Assembly (NCBI GenBank): GCA_006386115.1
Contig: VFIW01000083.1
Location: forward strand, 62,001-126,000
Direction: 5' to 3'
Length of the DNA stretch: 64,000 nucleotides
DNA from: Globisporangium splendens
Taxonomy: Eukaryota; Oomycota; Peronosporomycetes; Pythiales; Pythiaceae
Position 1 is the stretch's first letter, and each line of letters opens with the position of its first letter. This document shows, in pieces, positions 29,244 to 41,149 of the stretch. The notes under the pieces are model-generated. The model did no database searches. It saw nothing but the letters and a program-made list of their open reading frames with translations, and was not told where the DNA came from. A program made the translations under genes and the position numbers.

Positions 29244-31010
29244 ATGTCCCATGACGGATACTACAATGCCGACGGAGGCAGTCGCTCGGCGCAGCAGCAG
29301 AGTCAGCCGTTCGGTGGGAACAACCATATAGACGACATGCCGCGCATCCGCGTGCCGATCCAGGACGCGTATATGGGCGACGGAGACGACACGCCCGGAG
29401 GAAGAACAGCAGCAGCAGAACGACGCGGCTCGGCGTCCCCGGGTCTGTCGTTCAGCTTAAATGGCGACTACCAGCGAACGGGGAGCACGCACTCGCTGCA
29501 CTCGTCGTCCTCTGCGCTCGATCTGTCGCAGGCGTCGGTGTTTGATGTCGTGAAAGAGGCACGGAAGGTGATCCGCGCATTCCTACAGGAGCACCAATGC
29601 TACGAGCTGATCAAGAATAGTGGAAAGGTACGCAGGGTCCCTGTTGTGACGACATGGTGATTGTTTCTCTCTGTGTTGACTGTGATAATAACCATACTGG
29701 GGCTTGTTTCTTCGTGTAGGTGGTGGTGTTTGATGTGAAAATTCCGATTAATTTGGCATTTTTTGCGATGGTAGAGCACGGTAAGCACTGCTTTTGCTTG
29801 TGTGCTTGCTTCATATGGCGCATTCAAATGCTGACGAGCCGTTCAACAATGTTAACATATGTGCAGATATCAAATCGGTTCCGATTTGGGATGCCGACCA
29901 AGCCCAGTTTGTCGGCATGTTTACTGCCACCGATTTTGTCAACATCTTGCGTCACTTTTACATCCGAGGGTCTCCGATGAACGAATTAGCAGAGCACAGC
30001 ATTGCCTCCTGGCGAGGTACTTTTTAGTCTCTGTTTCTGATGCTCCTGCTTGTCATCATACCTGTCTAAACTCAAGACTTTTGTATGCATGAACAGCCAT
30101 TCCTCGGTCCTTATCGTTGTCCCCGCAGCGGGAAGGGATGCTCTCGATCACCCCGGAAGACTCACTGTACCAGGCGTGCAAATTGCTGCACGACAACAGG
30201 CTCCATAGACTCCCCGTGTTAGATCCGATCCAGAATTCGGTGTTATCTGTCATCACTCATAGCGGAATTCTGGAATTCTTGGTCTCGACGTTTCGAGAGC
30301 AGCGACGGCTTTTCGACCAACCGATTTACGACCTCGGCATCGGCGTATATTCCGACCTGATCACCGTGCCGGAGGACATGCAGCTCATCCGCGTGCTGCA
30401 CACCCTGGTCGAGAGAAGGGTCTCGGCGCTGCCGATCGTGGACTCCAGTGGTACGTGGCTGGCTGCTTCGGTTGCGATATCGGAGACTCTGTGTGGGTGT
30501 GGATATGTGGTTCTCATGATGTGTTCGCTCGTTTTGTTGGAAACAGGCATGGTTGTCAATATTTATTGTGTATCGAACGTCACCGTACGTACTTTTTGAA
30601 TGCTGTGCGGGTGCACTCTACTCCAAGCGCAGCGTGATCTGACTGGCATGTTTTTTTCCTGTTTTTCTAGGAATTGGTGAAAGACCGCTCACTGACTCAA
30701 TTAGACATGCCCGTTGGAGACATTCTTAGAATCCAGGCTGCAGAGGTAGGCACTCCATTCTCTTGTGGGCTATGCCTCTTTGTTTATTTGCTCATGTGCA
30801 CTTATTTGTCTTCTTTTTTTTCTTTCTTTTTTTGCGTAGGGCAATGTTGGCGAAGGTCTCCACTTGTGCTACAAGACCGACACGCTGCACATGATCTTTG
30901 AACGGTTCGCGGCCGTGAAGGCGCATCGTCTGGTGTGCGTCGACGAGTACACACGCTGCGTAGGGATTGTATCACTTAGTGATTTGTTTAATTATTTCAT
31001 CCAGGAGTAG
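29244..31010 (+). CDS. SNF4: AMPK/SNF1 gamma subunit (CBS-domain protein), 7 exons
   Basis: Exons 29244-29627, 29720-29780, 29867-30016, 30097-30450, 30547-30584, 30671-30745 and 30840-31010 give 410 aa with every junction in frame and GT-AG borders. A Ser/Gly-rich N-terminal extension of about 100 residues precedes four CBS motifs. Diagnostic strings are VFDVKIPINLAFFAMVEH, VPIWDADQAQFVGMFTATDF, HRLPVLDPIQNSVLSVITH, RVSALPIVDSSG and HRLVCVDEYTRCVGIVSLSD. The gamma subunit binds AMP/ADP/ATP in the CBS pairs and controls the heterotrimeric energy-sensing kinase in the cytosol. The length fits an AMPK gamma core plus N-terminal extension. The gene is preceded by a CCAAT-like cluster and a probable leader intron. 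Confidence 0.93.
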
Positions 31011-31625
31011 TGAAACGACCAAAAGAAAAGCAAGAGTCCACACCGAGGAGAGCAAAAGAAATCGCAAGCGATGCAGAGAGGAAATGCGAGACGCACATAC
31101 GGAAAATACGCACACATACGGCATACCAACGAAAAGAAAGAAAAACGAAAGAGTCAATACACAATACAGAGTCCCCACATCAAAATGCTTCAACATGGAA
31201 ACTAACTTGACACGTTCCCGCATCAGAAAATCGTAGAGCTCAACTCCCCATTTGCGTAAACCAAGTGCAAGGTTGCAGTTGGCTCGTCCATCACATGTAG
31301 ACGATTCCGCAGCCATTGCCACGCACTGTTTGACGAGAATGCACCACGTAAACACGCACGCACGCACGCGCTGAATGCGTCGTGGAAAGATGGCTGCATG
31401 ACGCCACAATAATGGCGAGCAAATCCTGATTATGTCCCCCTGTCGCAAAATTGATAACCTGGATTTTGTCAAACACTACTGCAAACATACCGGTAGCTCA
31501 CCGGTTTTAGTCTCTTCTTTTTCCATTGTGAACCCGAGATGTCCCACAGCTTGCCTTCTATTGAAATTTATAAGCAGATCCGGCCACCCGGACTGACAAT
31601 CAACGAAGGAGCACGCATATTCATA
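31011..31625. other. Intergenic
   Basis: 615 bp. No gene seen. It presumably holds the AMPK gamma 3' flank and the promoter of the small myristoylated protein. Confidence 0.5.
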
Positions 31626-31997
31626 ATGGGCTGCTGTTCGTCCAAGGGTACACTCAAGGCCGTGAACGAGTCGCAGGCGCGCACACAAACGACAGGAGGA
31701 AGCAATGGAGACGTGCGCGTAGGAGGCGGCGGTGGCTCCAATGTGCGCGAGCCCACGATGTCGGAGAAGCGCGCGCGCGCCGCGGAAGCCGCCGAGACGC
31801 GCAAGACCGACTGGCGCCAGGGCGGCTCGACGGACCCGGAGAAGGCCAAGAGCCTGCAGCAGCGGCGCGAGAAGGACGAGCTGCTCGCGCAGATCTACAA
31901 CCGCTACACGGCGCTGGGCAAGGAGCCGCCGATCGGCCTCCCGTCGTGCGATATCCCGCAGCTGCGGCGCCACCTCGAGACCCTGCGGAAACAGTAG
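31626..31997 (+). CDS. SVIP: SVIP-like small VCP/p97-interacting protein
   Basis: 123 aa. I chose ATG 31626 because it gives MGCCSSKG, a strong N-myristoylation/palmitoylation signal; the frame is open for 29 codons upstream. After a Gly-rich linker comes the helix MSEKRARAAEAAETRK, matching the VCP-interacting motif of SVIP (EEKR-x-LAEAAERR), followed by a charged helix like that of SVIP. The last 35 residues (IYNRYTALGKEPPIGLPSC) are an extension not found in animal SVIP. By family knowledge SVIP anchors p97/VCP to membranes and inhibits ERAD. The acyl motif plus VIM supports membrane recruitment of Cdc48. This is a recognition from short motifs, so moderately sure. Confidence 0.62.
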   Translation: MGCCSSKGTLKAVNESQARTQTTGGSNGDVRVGGGGGSNVREPTMSEKRARAAEAAETRKTDWRQGGSTDPEKAKSLQQRREKDELLAQIYNRYTALGKEPPIGLPSCDIPQLRRHLETLRKQ

Positions 31998-32476
31998 TTT
32001 TCCGGACACGATGCTGCACAAAATGCACACATGCTACGTAGGGATGTCTATGTAGCATGTACGAATGCGTACATTCACGTAATGACACTCTCTTTTTTAT
32101 ATAATGTCCGCCACACACTCACTCGCAGGCGCCGTCCATATTCAATGCCTTCATTTGATCCCTCTATGAAGCCAGACAAGCAAGTTTTTTAATATGACAG
32201 TTTGACATTCGTGTCACCTCCCAGCAACCTCTCACATCCCTTCTTCGAACGACCTTCGAGAATCGTCTTCGCTCGTGCAACCTCCATTTGTTTTGGGTTG
32301 TTGTGGTTCTCTAATTTTGGGCCACAGCAATTGGGTGACTCGGACGAAGGCGGAGCCGTTCGTTAAGCTCCCAAACAGCCCAAAGCGCATCAAAGCAGCG
32401 CGTGCGCACACTTAAAGCTCTCTGAAGGCAGGCGTCTATCTCTGTAGAGATAGCCACACGTACACAGTAGTTCACC
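31998..32476. other. Intergenic
   Basis: 479 bp upstream of DRG1. No gene or unambiguous promoter motif. Confidence 0.5.
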
Positions 32477-33669
32477 ATGTCGTCGACCATGGCGAAGATC
32501 GCGGAGCTGGAGCACGAGTACGCGCGCACGCAGAAGAACAAGGCGACGATGAAGCACCTCTGTCTGCTCAAAGCCAAGATCGCCAAGCTGCGGCGCGAGA
32601 TCACGGACGCCGGCTCCAAGTCGGGCGGCGGCACGGGCGAGGGCTTCGACGTGAACAAGGTGGGCGACACGCGCGTGGGGCTCGTGGGCTTCCCGTCGGT
32701 CGGCAAGTCGACGCTGCTCACCAAGCTCACAGGCACGTTCTCCGAGGCTGCGTCGTACGAGTTCACGACGCTCACGGCCATCCCAGGCACGCTCAACTAC
32801 CGCGGCGCGCGTATCCAGGTTTTGGATCTTCCTGGTATCATTGAAGGCGCCAAGGACGGCAAGGGTCGTGGTCGACAGGTCATCGGTACCGCGCGCACGT
32901 GCAACGTGATCCTGATCGTGCTCGACGCCATGAAGCCCGCGACCCACAAGAAGCTCATCGAGCACGAACTCGAGGGCTTCGGTATCAGGTAATAAGGGAT
33001 AGAAATGGTTGGTTGCTGTTGATATAACGGGTGGAAGCTCTAACTGTGTTGTTTTGAATTTGGCTGGTGTTAAGATTGAACAAGAAACCGCCAAACATGG
33101 TGCTGCGTCGCAAGGAGCGCGGTGGCGTGAACTTCCAGACGACGTGCCCGCAGTCGGAATTGGACGCCGAGACCGTGCACCAGATCCTGCACGAGTACAA
33201 GATCCACAACGCTGACGTGACGCTGCGCGAGGACGTGACGGCCGACCAGCTCATCGATGTGATCGAAGGCAACCGTGTGTACATCCCGTGCCTGTACGTG
33301 CTCAACAAGATCGACCAGCTGACGATCGAGGAGCTGACGATCATCGACCAGATCCCGCACAACGTCGTGATCTCGGCGCAGCACGAGTGGAACTTTGACG
33401 AGCTCCTCGAGACGATCTGGGAGTACTGCAACATGATCCGTATTTACACCAAGCCCAAGGGAAAGATGCCCGACTACAACGAGCCCGTGATCCTGCACAC
33501 GGAGGACCCGACGGTCGAGGATTTCTGTCTGCGCATCCACAAGTCGCTGCTCAAGCAGTTCAAGTATGCCTGGGTCTGGGGGTCCTCGGTCAAGCACCAG
33601 CCGCAGAAGGTCGGCAAGGAGCACTTGCTCCACGATGAGGATATCGTGCAGATCGTCAAGAAGATGTAG
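32477..33669 (+). CDS. DRG1: DRG1, developmentally regulated GTP-binding protein, 2 exons
   Basis: Exons 32477-32988 and 33075-33669 with an 86-bp intron (GTAATA...TTAAG) encode 368 aa, the usual DRG1 length. The N-terminus [20 protein letters not shown] is typical. G1 is [11 protein letters not shown]3 [19 protein letters not shown] and G4 NKID, and the C-terminal TGS domain begins near IRIYTKPKG and contains [13 protein letters not shown]1 is an Obg-family translational GTPase that, with its DFRP1 partner, rescues stalled ribosomes. Codon usage is very GC-rich, consistent with high expression. Confidence 0.97.
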
Positions 33670-34260
33670 GCTGGATGAGTGTACGAAGTTGCAGGTTAGC
33701 GAAGGAAGGAGAGTGATGTGGTAAGACGACGGCTTGAAAAACGAAGCAATTGGGATGTGTAGTAGCTTGTGTCCCATTGCCAAAATGTGCGCAGAGGCAT
33801 GTCTCTAACGTGCATTGGGCTGCCTCGTTGCTTCGATCTCTCTGCAATATGGTCTCCAATCCAAATTGGTGACCTGGAATGCCATGATGCACGTGCATCT
33901 TCTCCACATTCGAGTTGTGCGTGCGAAGTTGGCGAGTGGTTTCGCGCACGCGAAAGTGTGTGTGTGTGTGGAAGGTGGCTATCGTTTTTTGCATGTTTTG
34001 AGCGCTGGTCCTTGTTCTTGGACGATTAAAAATACCTTGGAGCTTCTCAAGAAAAGCATTTGGTGAAGGCGAGAAAGTACCTGAGCAGGAAGCTGGCGCC
34101 ATAGCGAGAAAGAGACTGAGACTTGCGATACCAGACAAAGCGAGCTAGTCAAATATACTAGTGCACACTGCAGCTGTCGCGCTGAAGCCACTCATCAGCA
34201 TTAGAACCAGCCAGAGCATCGTGAAAACACCACACTCGGCTTCATTCGAGTACAGGAGAT
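33670..34260. other. Intergenic
   Basis: 590 bp between DRG1 and the syntaxin gene. No gene seen. Confidence 0.5.
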
Positions 34261-35797
34261 ATGCTGGATCGTTTAGCTGAGATCAAAGGCAAGGCACAAG
34301 CCGGTCAGGATGTCGCTATCGACGTCGATGTAAGTAAAGAACACCCGCTCGTTGTCGCTTTCTGTAGCTGGTTCCGCATTGCTTTGTTTTGGCTCACGTT
34401 CTCCTGCTTCACGTCACGCGTTTTATTTGTGCTATCCCTCAAGCACTCGTACGTTCTGCCGCAAAATGCATCTGTTAGCTGATGTGAGCTTACTAATCTC
34501 CCGGCTGTCCATTGTTTTGTGGTCATTGCTGCCCTTGCTTTAGACACAGCGTCGTGCGGCCAAAGTTCATGGAGCAGTTTTTCAAAGACGTCGAGGACAT
34601 GCAAATGGATTTAACCAACATTAGGTGAGTCTGTTTTGCGACGGAAGCAAGCGTATTATCTGAAAATGCAATAGAACACAACTTACCACGGAAACTCTTC
34701 CATCCTCGAATGCTGCAGTCTAGGAACCCAGAAGATCACGGAGTTGAACCAGAAAGCCACACTCGCCACATCGAACGCGGAAGAGCACGGTACGTGGAAA
34801 CCTCGCGTTTCTCTTGGTAGACGCGGAAGTACTGACGTGCATACAATCTCCACTACGTGGACCTGTCTGCAGCCATCAGTAACGAATTGACGCTTGTGAT
34901 CGAGTCCTCGAACAAAAACGCAGCGCACGCAAAGGTAGAATCGCTTCCTCAAGTACCTGCAGTTGGTGGAATTGAACGAACTGACCGTCTTGGTGGCACT
35001 AGGCAATGCTGGAGCTGCTGAAAAAAGAATCCGCGGAAAAGAAGAAAGATAAAGCCACACCACTTTCAGAAATCAGGTACATCTTCACACTTGGGTGCTG
35101 GATTTCGAGCATGGTTTCGTTGCAACAACCGAATCTAATTGTGAATGAACTACGTACAGAATTCGAGAAAACATGTGCGCAACACTCACCAAGAAGTTCA
35201 TGGACTGCATGAAGGAATACCAGAAAGCTCAGGTTGGTGGTCATCCCTGTAACATGCGCGTTTGGGGGAGCACTGGACTAATGCCAACCTCTTGATTCTC
35301 TTTTGTCGTGCCTTGTTCGTTTCTCCTCGATATCTCTGTTGCAGCAAAAATACAAGACGGATATGAAAAACAAAGTCAAACGACAAGTGCAAATCGTCAA
35401 ACCAGACGCCTCGGAAGCGGAAATTGATGCCGTCATGCGCTCGGCAGATCCAGGTTCGATCTACAAAAGTGCGATTCTACAGGGTGCTGCCGATTCGATC
35501 AAAGACGTGTACATCAACTGCCAGGACAAGTACCAGGATGTGCTGCGGCTCGAGCAAAGTGTTGCCGAGCTGCACCAGATGTTTCTCGACCTGGCGCTCT
35601 TGGTCGAACAACAGGGAGAGATGCTCGACCAGATTGAATTCCAAGTGCGCACGGCTGCAAATTACGTGGAGCAGGGCAACCAGGAGGTCTCGAAGGCGCT
35701 GAAAAGCCAAAAGTCGGCGCGCAAGAAGAAGTGTTGCCTGTTGTTCGTCGGCATCACCATCATTTTGATCATTGTTCTTGTCGCTGCATTCAAGTAA
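34261..35797 (+). CDS. Qa-SNARE syntaxin, 7 exons
   Basis: The best model is 34261-34329, 34566-34624, 34719-34789, 34873-34934, 35003-35076, 35160-35232 and 35345-35797 (286 aa). The Habc bundle begins FMEQFFKDVEDMQMDL; LGTQKITELNQKA and the ITKKFMDCMKEYQKAQ-type helix follow. The SNARE motif carries the central zero-layer Gln (LHQMFLDLALLVEQQGEMLD), and a dibasic-Cys stretch leads into a C-terminal transmembrane helix (ITIILIIVLVAAF), as in plasma-membrane syntaxins. The junction of exons 1 and 2 is the weak point: the acceptor with the best pyrimidine tract (34543) breaks the frame, so I used CCAAAG at 34565; a 5-nt micro-exon would also work. Confidence 0.88.
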
Positions 35798-36183
35798 GTA
35801 GCCATTATATCACGATAGGAACGCGCAACGATAAGAATAACCTACGTACCTAGAGCCCAAGTAACGCCAACCACGCAGCCCAAGCCATTGATTGGCGCTA
35901 CTCTCATTATCGAACATATTGCAGCACCTGGACGAAAAGAAATTGTACAATGGGGAAGCAAAGTTCAATGGACATTCGCGATACGATTCTGTCATACCCA
36001 TTACAATTCAACTGCAAAGGCTCCTTTTTTACTGGTTCGGCTCGGCCATACGCCTGTGGTGCTGGACTTGGCACCAGCTTCGTTGCCGATCCGTTTCTGC
36101 TATCCTGATCCTGTTTCATCGTCCACTCCAGAAGCATTTCCTTCATATCTTTTTTTTTCTTGGCAAGCATGTCGGCCGCACAT
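35798..36183. other. Convergent intergenic region
   Basis: 386 bp between the 3' ends of the syntaxin and RagC/D genes. Nothing recognisable. Confidence 0.5.
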
Positions 36184-37975
36184 CTAGTTTATTATCCGAT
36201 TCTTTTCGGGCACCTTGAACACGTCTCCGATGGCAGATTTGAAGCAATCGATGTTGTAATCGATGATGCCTTGCTTCATAAAGTTCTCCGCGCGCAGCAG
36301 ACACACGAGGGCGAGGTAGCTATCAACACCAGCAACAAGAGCGCGTCAGTCTACCAATTCAGATTCAGTCATGGCTTCAAACACACGAACAAACTTACTT
36401 GTTCACTTCCCGAAGGTAGAGCACCATGCCGTTGTTGAGCTTGATCACGGACGACGACTCCGAGTCATACGCCAAGCCATCTCCATCCCCATCGTCATTC
36501 ATCCTAAACCACACGTCCACATGACAACACCATCAGCAACCCGTTTTCACAGTACTCCAAGCAAATATTCCAAATATAGAGTCCTTCCTTACCCGTAGAT
36601 GCAGGAGACGTCGATGACCACGTCAATCATATCGCTGCAAAGCTCGTAGGACTGCATATCCACAGGGTTACTGTCCGTCGCAATGTACACCTTGCTCACA
36701 ACGTCAAACAAAAACGACTTCTCCATGTTGCAGCTCTACAAACGCAGCCATTTCAAAAGTGCATAATGAGTCACGCGATACAAACGTAGGGACAGCAAAC
36801 TACACACTTACCGTGATGAGAATGTTGAGCAGGTTTTCCAGCGTTGGTAGTTGCGGAATCAGCTTTTGCACCACTTTGCTGAACGCTTCAAAGATGCTGT
36901 GGTCGTAGATGCTACAGCAACATTCATAAGAGTGGCAAACATGAGCATGAGAACCATTCTGCTACACCATTACGAAGCCACATACCTCGTTAGGTAGAAG
37001 CTCATGTGGATGTCAAGTTCGCCGTCGCTCAGTTCGTCCGTGATCTGCTGCTGGATTTCACGCTGGCAATCTACGAAAAAAACAACAACACCAAATCAGA
37101 CGTTAGGCACATTATGTACTTGCCATCGATCCATCCTACAGACACATACCGATCTTGTGGTCGTCCGAGAGGAACAAATCGCCGTCCACCTTGTGGATAA
37201 ACACTTCGAAGAAGATGTCCGGGTTGTAACGGTGCGCGCGGATGACGGTCTCGTGCAGCCGCGCCAACGCCTCAGTGTACGGCTCGTCCTGGGCGTCAAT
37301 CACAAACACGATCGAGCCGCAGTTGCCAAAGATCATCTCCTCGTTCACGAGCTGCCCGCCGTACACGAGGTCCTCGTTGAAGTCGTAGTCGCCAGGGAAA
37401 TCCCAGATCTGGAACTGCACAAACGAGTTGTTCGCAATGTACTTGATGTCGAGCGAGTTGGTGCCTTCGAGGAAGAGCGTCTCGTGCGGCGACATCTTGT
37501 GGAACACCACGCGCTGGATGCTCGACTTGCCGCTCCTAATTCAGACATTAAAAGGCACACATCGGCTAAGTAACAGAGTCCAACTGTCTCCATTCTAACC
37601 ATCATCTTCCTCGCGTTTTCCTCTCACCTGCGCAGTCCCATGAGCAGGATGCGGGGTTTGTTCTCGCCCGTCAGCGCCATCGCCTCATCGCCATATCTGC
37701 AACACAACACAGCAAGCCCACATCCGCATTAGCATCCTCATCACCGCACAGAGCCATTATTGGCAGCAGGAGAGGTAAATCAACCCCCAACATGGCGAGA
37801 ACTAAACAGAAATGCGCGCGACGTACCCCTGCGAAAGCGGGTATCCTTCAGAGTCTGCGCGAAGTCACATACACAGAGAGAGCAAGGGGGTGAGACACCA
37901 TAGAGTACACAATGCGCGTGTGTGCAGAGGACGATGGAGGCACGCACAGGAGTTCTCGGTCCAACCCAGATCCAT
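36184..37975 (-). CDS. RRAGC: RagC/D (Gtr2-type) GTPase, 9 exons
   Basis: Exons from 37975 downwards: 37975-37948, 37854-37827, 37696-37628, 37535-37150, 37070-36986, 36911-36812, 36735-36593, 36503-36399 and 36319-36184. All join in frame (359 aa). The G1 loop [11 protein letters not shown] and [20 protein letters not shown] are near-identical to animal RagC/D; G3 is WDFPGDYDF and HKVDG marks the G4-like region. The C-terminal roadblock-type domain includes [20 protein letters not shown] and [13 protein letters not shown]. It forms a heterodimer with RagA/B and recruits TORC1 to the lysosome in response to amino acids. The first two exons are only 28 nt each. Their boundaries rest on frame and consensus, so the N-terminus is slightly less sure. 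Confidence 0.93.
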
Positions 37976-38474
37976 CGCTGCTTGTTGCTGTTGCTTCTCT
38001 GATGCAGAAAATGAGAACTCGTTGCGTGCATGCGGTAGCTGTAGGCTTGCTAAATAACGACATTAGTCAAGAAGGTTTGCAATAATTACAGCAACAGTTG
38101 ACTGACAAGGTAAGCAAAGAATAAATGTATCAGAATGCACTGTAGGAAGACAATAGTAACAAGGATAGCCACAGGAGGTAAATTACATGTTGACAGAATA
38201 ACTGCGCTTGTCATTTATCTTTGCACCTCGCTCAATCCGACTTGCTTTTTCGTGAATGACGTGAATGATGTGGAATAAAGCAAAGTGCATGCAGTTCAAC
38301 TGTGAGTTTGTGTGGCTGGAAAGTGGACGGTTTTTGCACGCTTTGAAAATCAAAATCCAAGTGTACCCATTGTTCGGCAGTGAAGCTCCTCAATTCCGGT
38401 GGCTACATCCTCTCACTACACTCTCTCACGCGCGTTTTCACTCCCACTATCAGATTAAATGTGTGCATCGTGCG
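37976..38474. other. Intergenic
   Basis: 499 bp upstream of the Rag gene and downstream of the truncated kinase. It is too short, and has no frame, for a kinase C-lobe. Confidence 0.55.
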
Positions 38475-39675
38475 CTACATGACGGTGCAAACCGCCGTCT
38501 TCTGACTGCGCAGCGTCGCGATGGACCTCGAGGTTTCCTGGAAGATTTTCTCCGATGTGGAGCGGATCAGTGAGTCCACGCTCGGACCAAGACCCGCTAT
38601 CGACGTCAGCTGTGCATGGACGATCGCTGTCGACGCAGATGTTGCCGCGCTGTCGCCAGCGCTATCGTCGGGCGAGTCGTAGACGCTGCTGCCATTGCTC
38701 TCGTGGAGAATGAGTTTGCTTCTCCGCTGCATCAGAGCTTGCAGCGAGTCCCGAGTTTCCAGCAACGCCCGGCGCTTGGAGAACACGCGCATGATTGTGC
38801 CTCGTCTCGGGTGGGCATCAGGATTACCTGTTTCCGCGACATGCTCGTCGTCGACGTTTGCAAATGGAGTAGTCCCGTGTGCCGACATCGATAGCGGACT
38901 CGATGAACCATGTGACTTCGAGGGACTTCCGCCACCATTTCCAGCGACGATCGCCTGCGAGAACATGTTGCTGTTATCGTTCGTGTTGGTGACTGGTGAG
39001 ATGTTACTCTTCCGCTTCTGGAAGATCTTTGGACTCGTTTCGGGACTGCCGTCACATGCACCACTCGAATCACTCGCTCGGTACTGGAACGCCTTGTCGT
39101 CCCAGTTCACCACTTGGCCGCCTTGGACGAGCTCGAGCACGAGAAACATCTTGTCATCCGCTGGACTGTCAATGATCTGGGTGAATGAGGCGTCCATTAA
39201 CAAAACCGCTGCTTTACACAGGCTCAGGGTCAACAACAAAGGTTAGCAATGCGGTACTTCGTGCAGCTTAACCAGGTTCGTGTGGGCGAGTTTCTTCATG
39301 ATCGCGACTTTGCGTTGCACTTTGTCGAGCGTGTTGCAAAAGACCATCTTGCCCTCGACTTTTTTGTACTCGCGCTTGCGCTTGAGGAATGATTTCTTAA
39401 GGATATTCAATGCCTATAGATCGCCAAAAGACCAAATCGCAAACCCACTTTAGTAGATGGAAAATGGTAAATAATCGCGGCACGTGCGTCTTGAGACCAT
39501 AACGACGTACGTATTCGTCGCCTCTGCTGTTCTGGCAATGGTACACTTTCGAGAACGAGCCTTCGCCCAGCATCGCGAGGATCGTGTAGTCGTTCACGCG
39601 ACTCGGTACACCTTCGTCGTCCTCCTGGACCGCGACGACATCGGTCTCGATCACATTTTCCTCCTTGTCGTCCAT
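38475..39675 (-). CDS. Truncated CaMKK/LKB1-like pseudokinase (N-lobe only), 3 exons
   Basis: Exons 39675-39511, 39413-39258 and 39176-38475 join in frame to 340 aa. The N-lobe is clear: glycine loop LGEGSFSKVYHC, then KKSFLKRKREYKKVEGKM and NTLDKVQRKVAIMKKLAH, and the hinge FLVLELVQGGQVVNWDD, all typical of CaMKK/LKB1-like kinases. The beta-3 residue expected to be Lys is Asn (YALNILKKS across the junction) and the alpha-C Glu is Lys (QRKVAIMKKL). After the hinge the sequence runs into Ser/Asp-rich disorder and stops, with no HRD, DFG or APE. It cannot be a normal active kinase. It may be a regulatory fragment or a decaying gene that still keeps intact splicing. Confidence 0.8.
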
Positions 39676-39997
39676 GTTCTGGGAGACACGAGTTGTTACG
39701 ATGGCGGTAAGAGAACCGAGGGAGGGAGGCGAGGTGGCTTCTTTAAATAGAGAGAAACCTGAGTCACTCGTTTGAAATGAAATTTGCGTGGATGAAGCCT
39801 CATCTCTCTGCTTTTAGCTCCCTGAGTGTGCCTTTTTGTGACGAAATTCTCATCTGTGGATGCAAATAGTCGTCGACCGTTCGTTTTCTTCTCTGTCACT
39901 TTCAACTGAACTAACTTCAGCATCAGTCTCAGAGATGATGTTGCTCTCATCTACGGAGGTACTCGTGCGCGTTATTCCACACAAAACGGCAACTCTC

Positions 39998-40925
39998 TTA
40001 TACGATCGCGGACAATTCCTCGTCCGAGGTCTCGTTCATGCAGACTGCAGTTGTGCCGTCAACGCGGTCGTACGTCAAGGCGCATGAGAACTCTTCTTCC
40101 CAAGCGAGAATTCGTTCGTTGCGTTGCTGACCGGAGTCTTGGACCATTGGCGCTGGCTCGTACCGCTTTTCCAGTTGTACGTCCAAAGCTCGTCATTTCC
40201 TTGCTGAAATCGATGACGTTGTCTGTTGCTCTGATCAAGAGGGATTGGCCATTGCTATTTGAGTCAAACAACTGGCGATATTTTTCGTGAGTCCGAGAAA
40301 TTACACTGGAGAATGCAATGCACATCGTCAGTTGACTGTGGAATCGCTGGGATCTCTACCGGAGCTTGGATCGACGGATCCGTCTGCTTGTGACCTGTGA
40401 TGATTGGTGGCGAAACGAGTTGGCCAAGGACGAGGCGATTTGCCAGCTCCGAGCCTATCGAAGTACCTTCGTGCTCCTCGCGCTCAAAACGGCCGTATAC
40501 CACAATGTCGTCCAGCTCTCCTTTTTGCTCGCTTGTCGCGGTCGTGTTGGTACTGCCGATGAGGCTATTGTCACTTCTGTTCGTATCACATACAATTCAC
40601 TACCGCAGAAAACATGAATCTACCAGCTTTTCGTTGGACAGTGGAGACTCGGTATCATGCCGCCATTCCCTCGCCACTGGGTCGTTGGTGGTGGCGTTAC
40701 CACTTGCCCTTGTGTCTGTCGTGAGCGAGGTTTCTTGCTGAGCCTCTGGTCCCATTGTTTGCAGACAGCCTTGCACTCAAGTCTCCCCAGCGGTTTGTCG
40801 AGGCGTGAATTTGCAGAGTTGAAGACGAGAACCAGCAGCTCACCATGCGAAGGAATGGAGTTGTGGCAGTCAGATGGTATTCGAGTTGTGGTGATTTCGA
40901 GTTGAAATGCACGCGCTAGTGACAT
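39998..40925 (-). other. Coding-like minus-strand region, gene structure unresolved
   Basis: Successive stretches with protein-like composition occur in different minus frames. One starts at ATG 40925 (LEITTTRIPSDCHNSIPSHG). A Gly/Ser/Glu-rich segment lies at 40270-40570 (VVYGRFEREEHEGTSIGSEL), another at 40190-40330 (EKYRQLFDSNSNGQSLLIRA), and an acidic end at 39998-40186 (VDGTTAVCMNETSDEELSAI, then a stop). Candidate donors (GTAGAT at about 40622, GTACAA at about 40180) and acceptors (ACAG near 40585) exist, but no model joined every part in frame. It could be a multi-exon gene or a decayed one. No domain recognised. Confidence 0.35.
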
Positions 40926-41149
40926 TTTTGTTTCACTTCAATATCAAGTCTAGATACGTGTTTGGAGGGCTGAAGTCGTTCGTCAGTCGATCGAGGCAGC
41001 TGGAGCCTTGTCTTTTGAAAAACAGGCGAACCCTGCCACGAAGGATAACTCGACATTGGAAAAATCCATCTGCTCTAGTTGTCGATAACAACCCGGCCAA
41101 TCTGGACGGGAGACCCAAGTTCGACAGATTTATGTCATGGAAAAATGTG

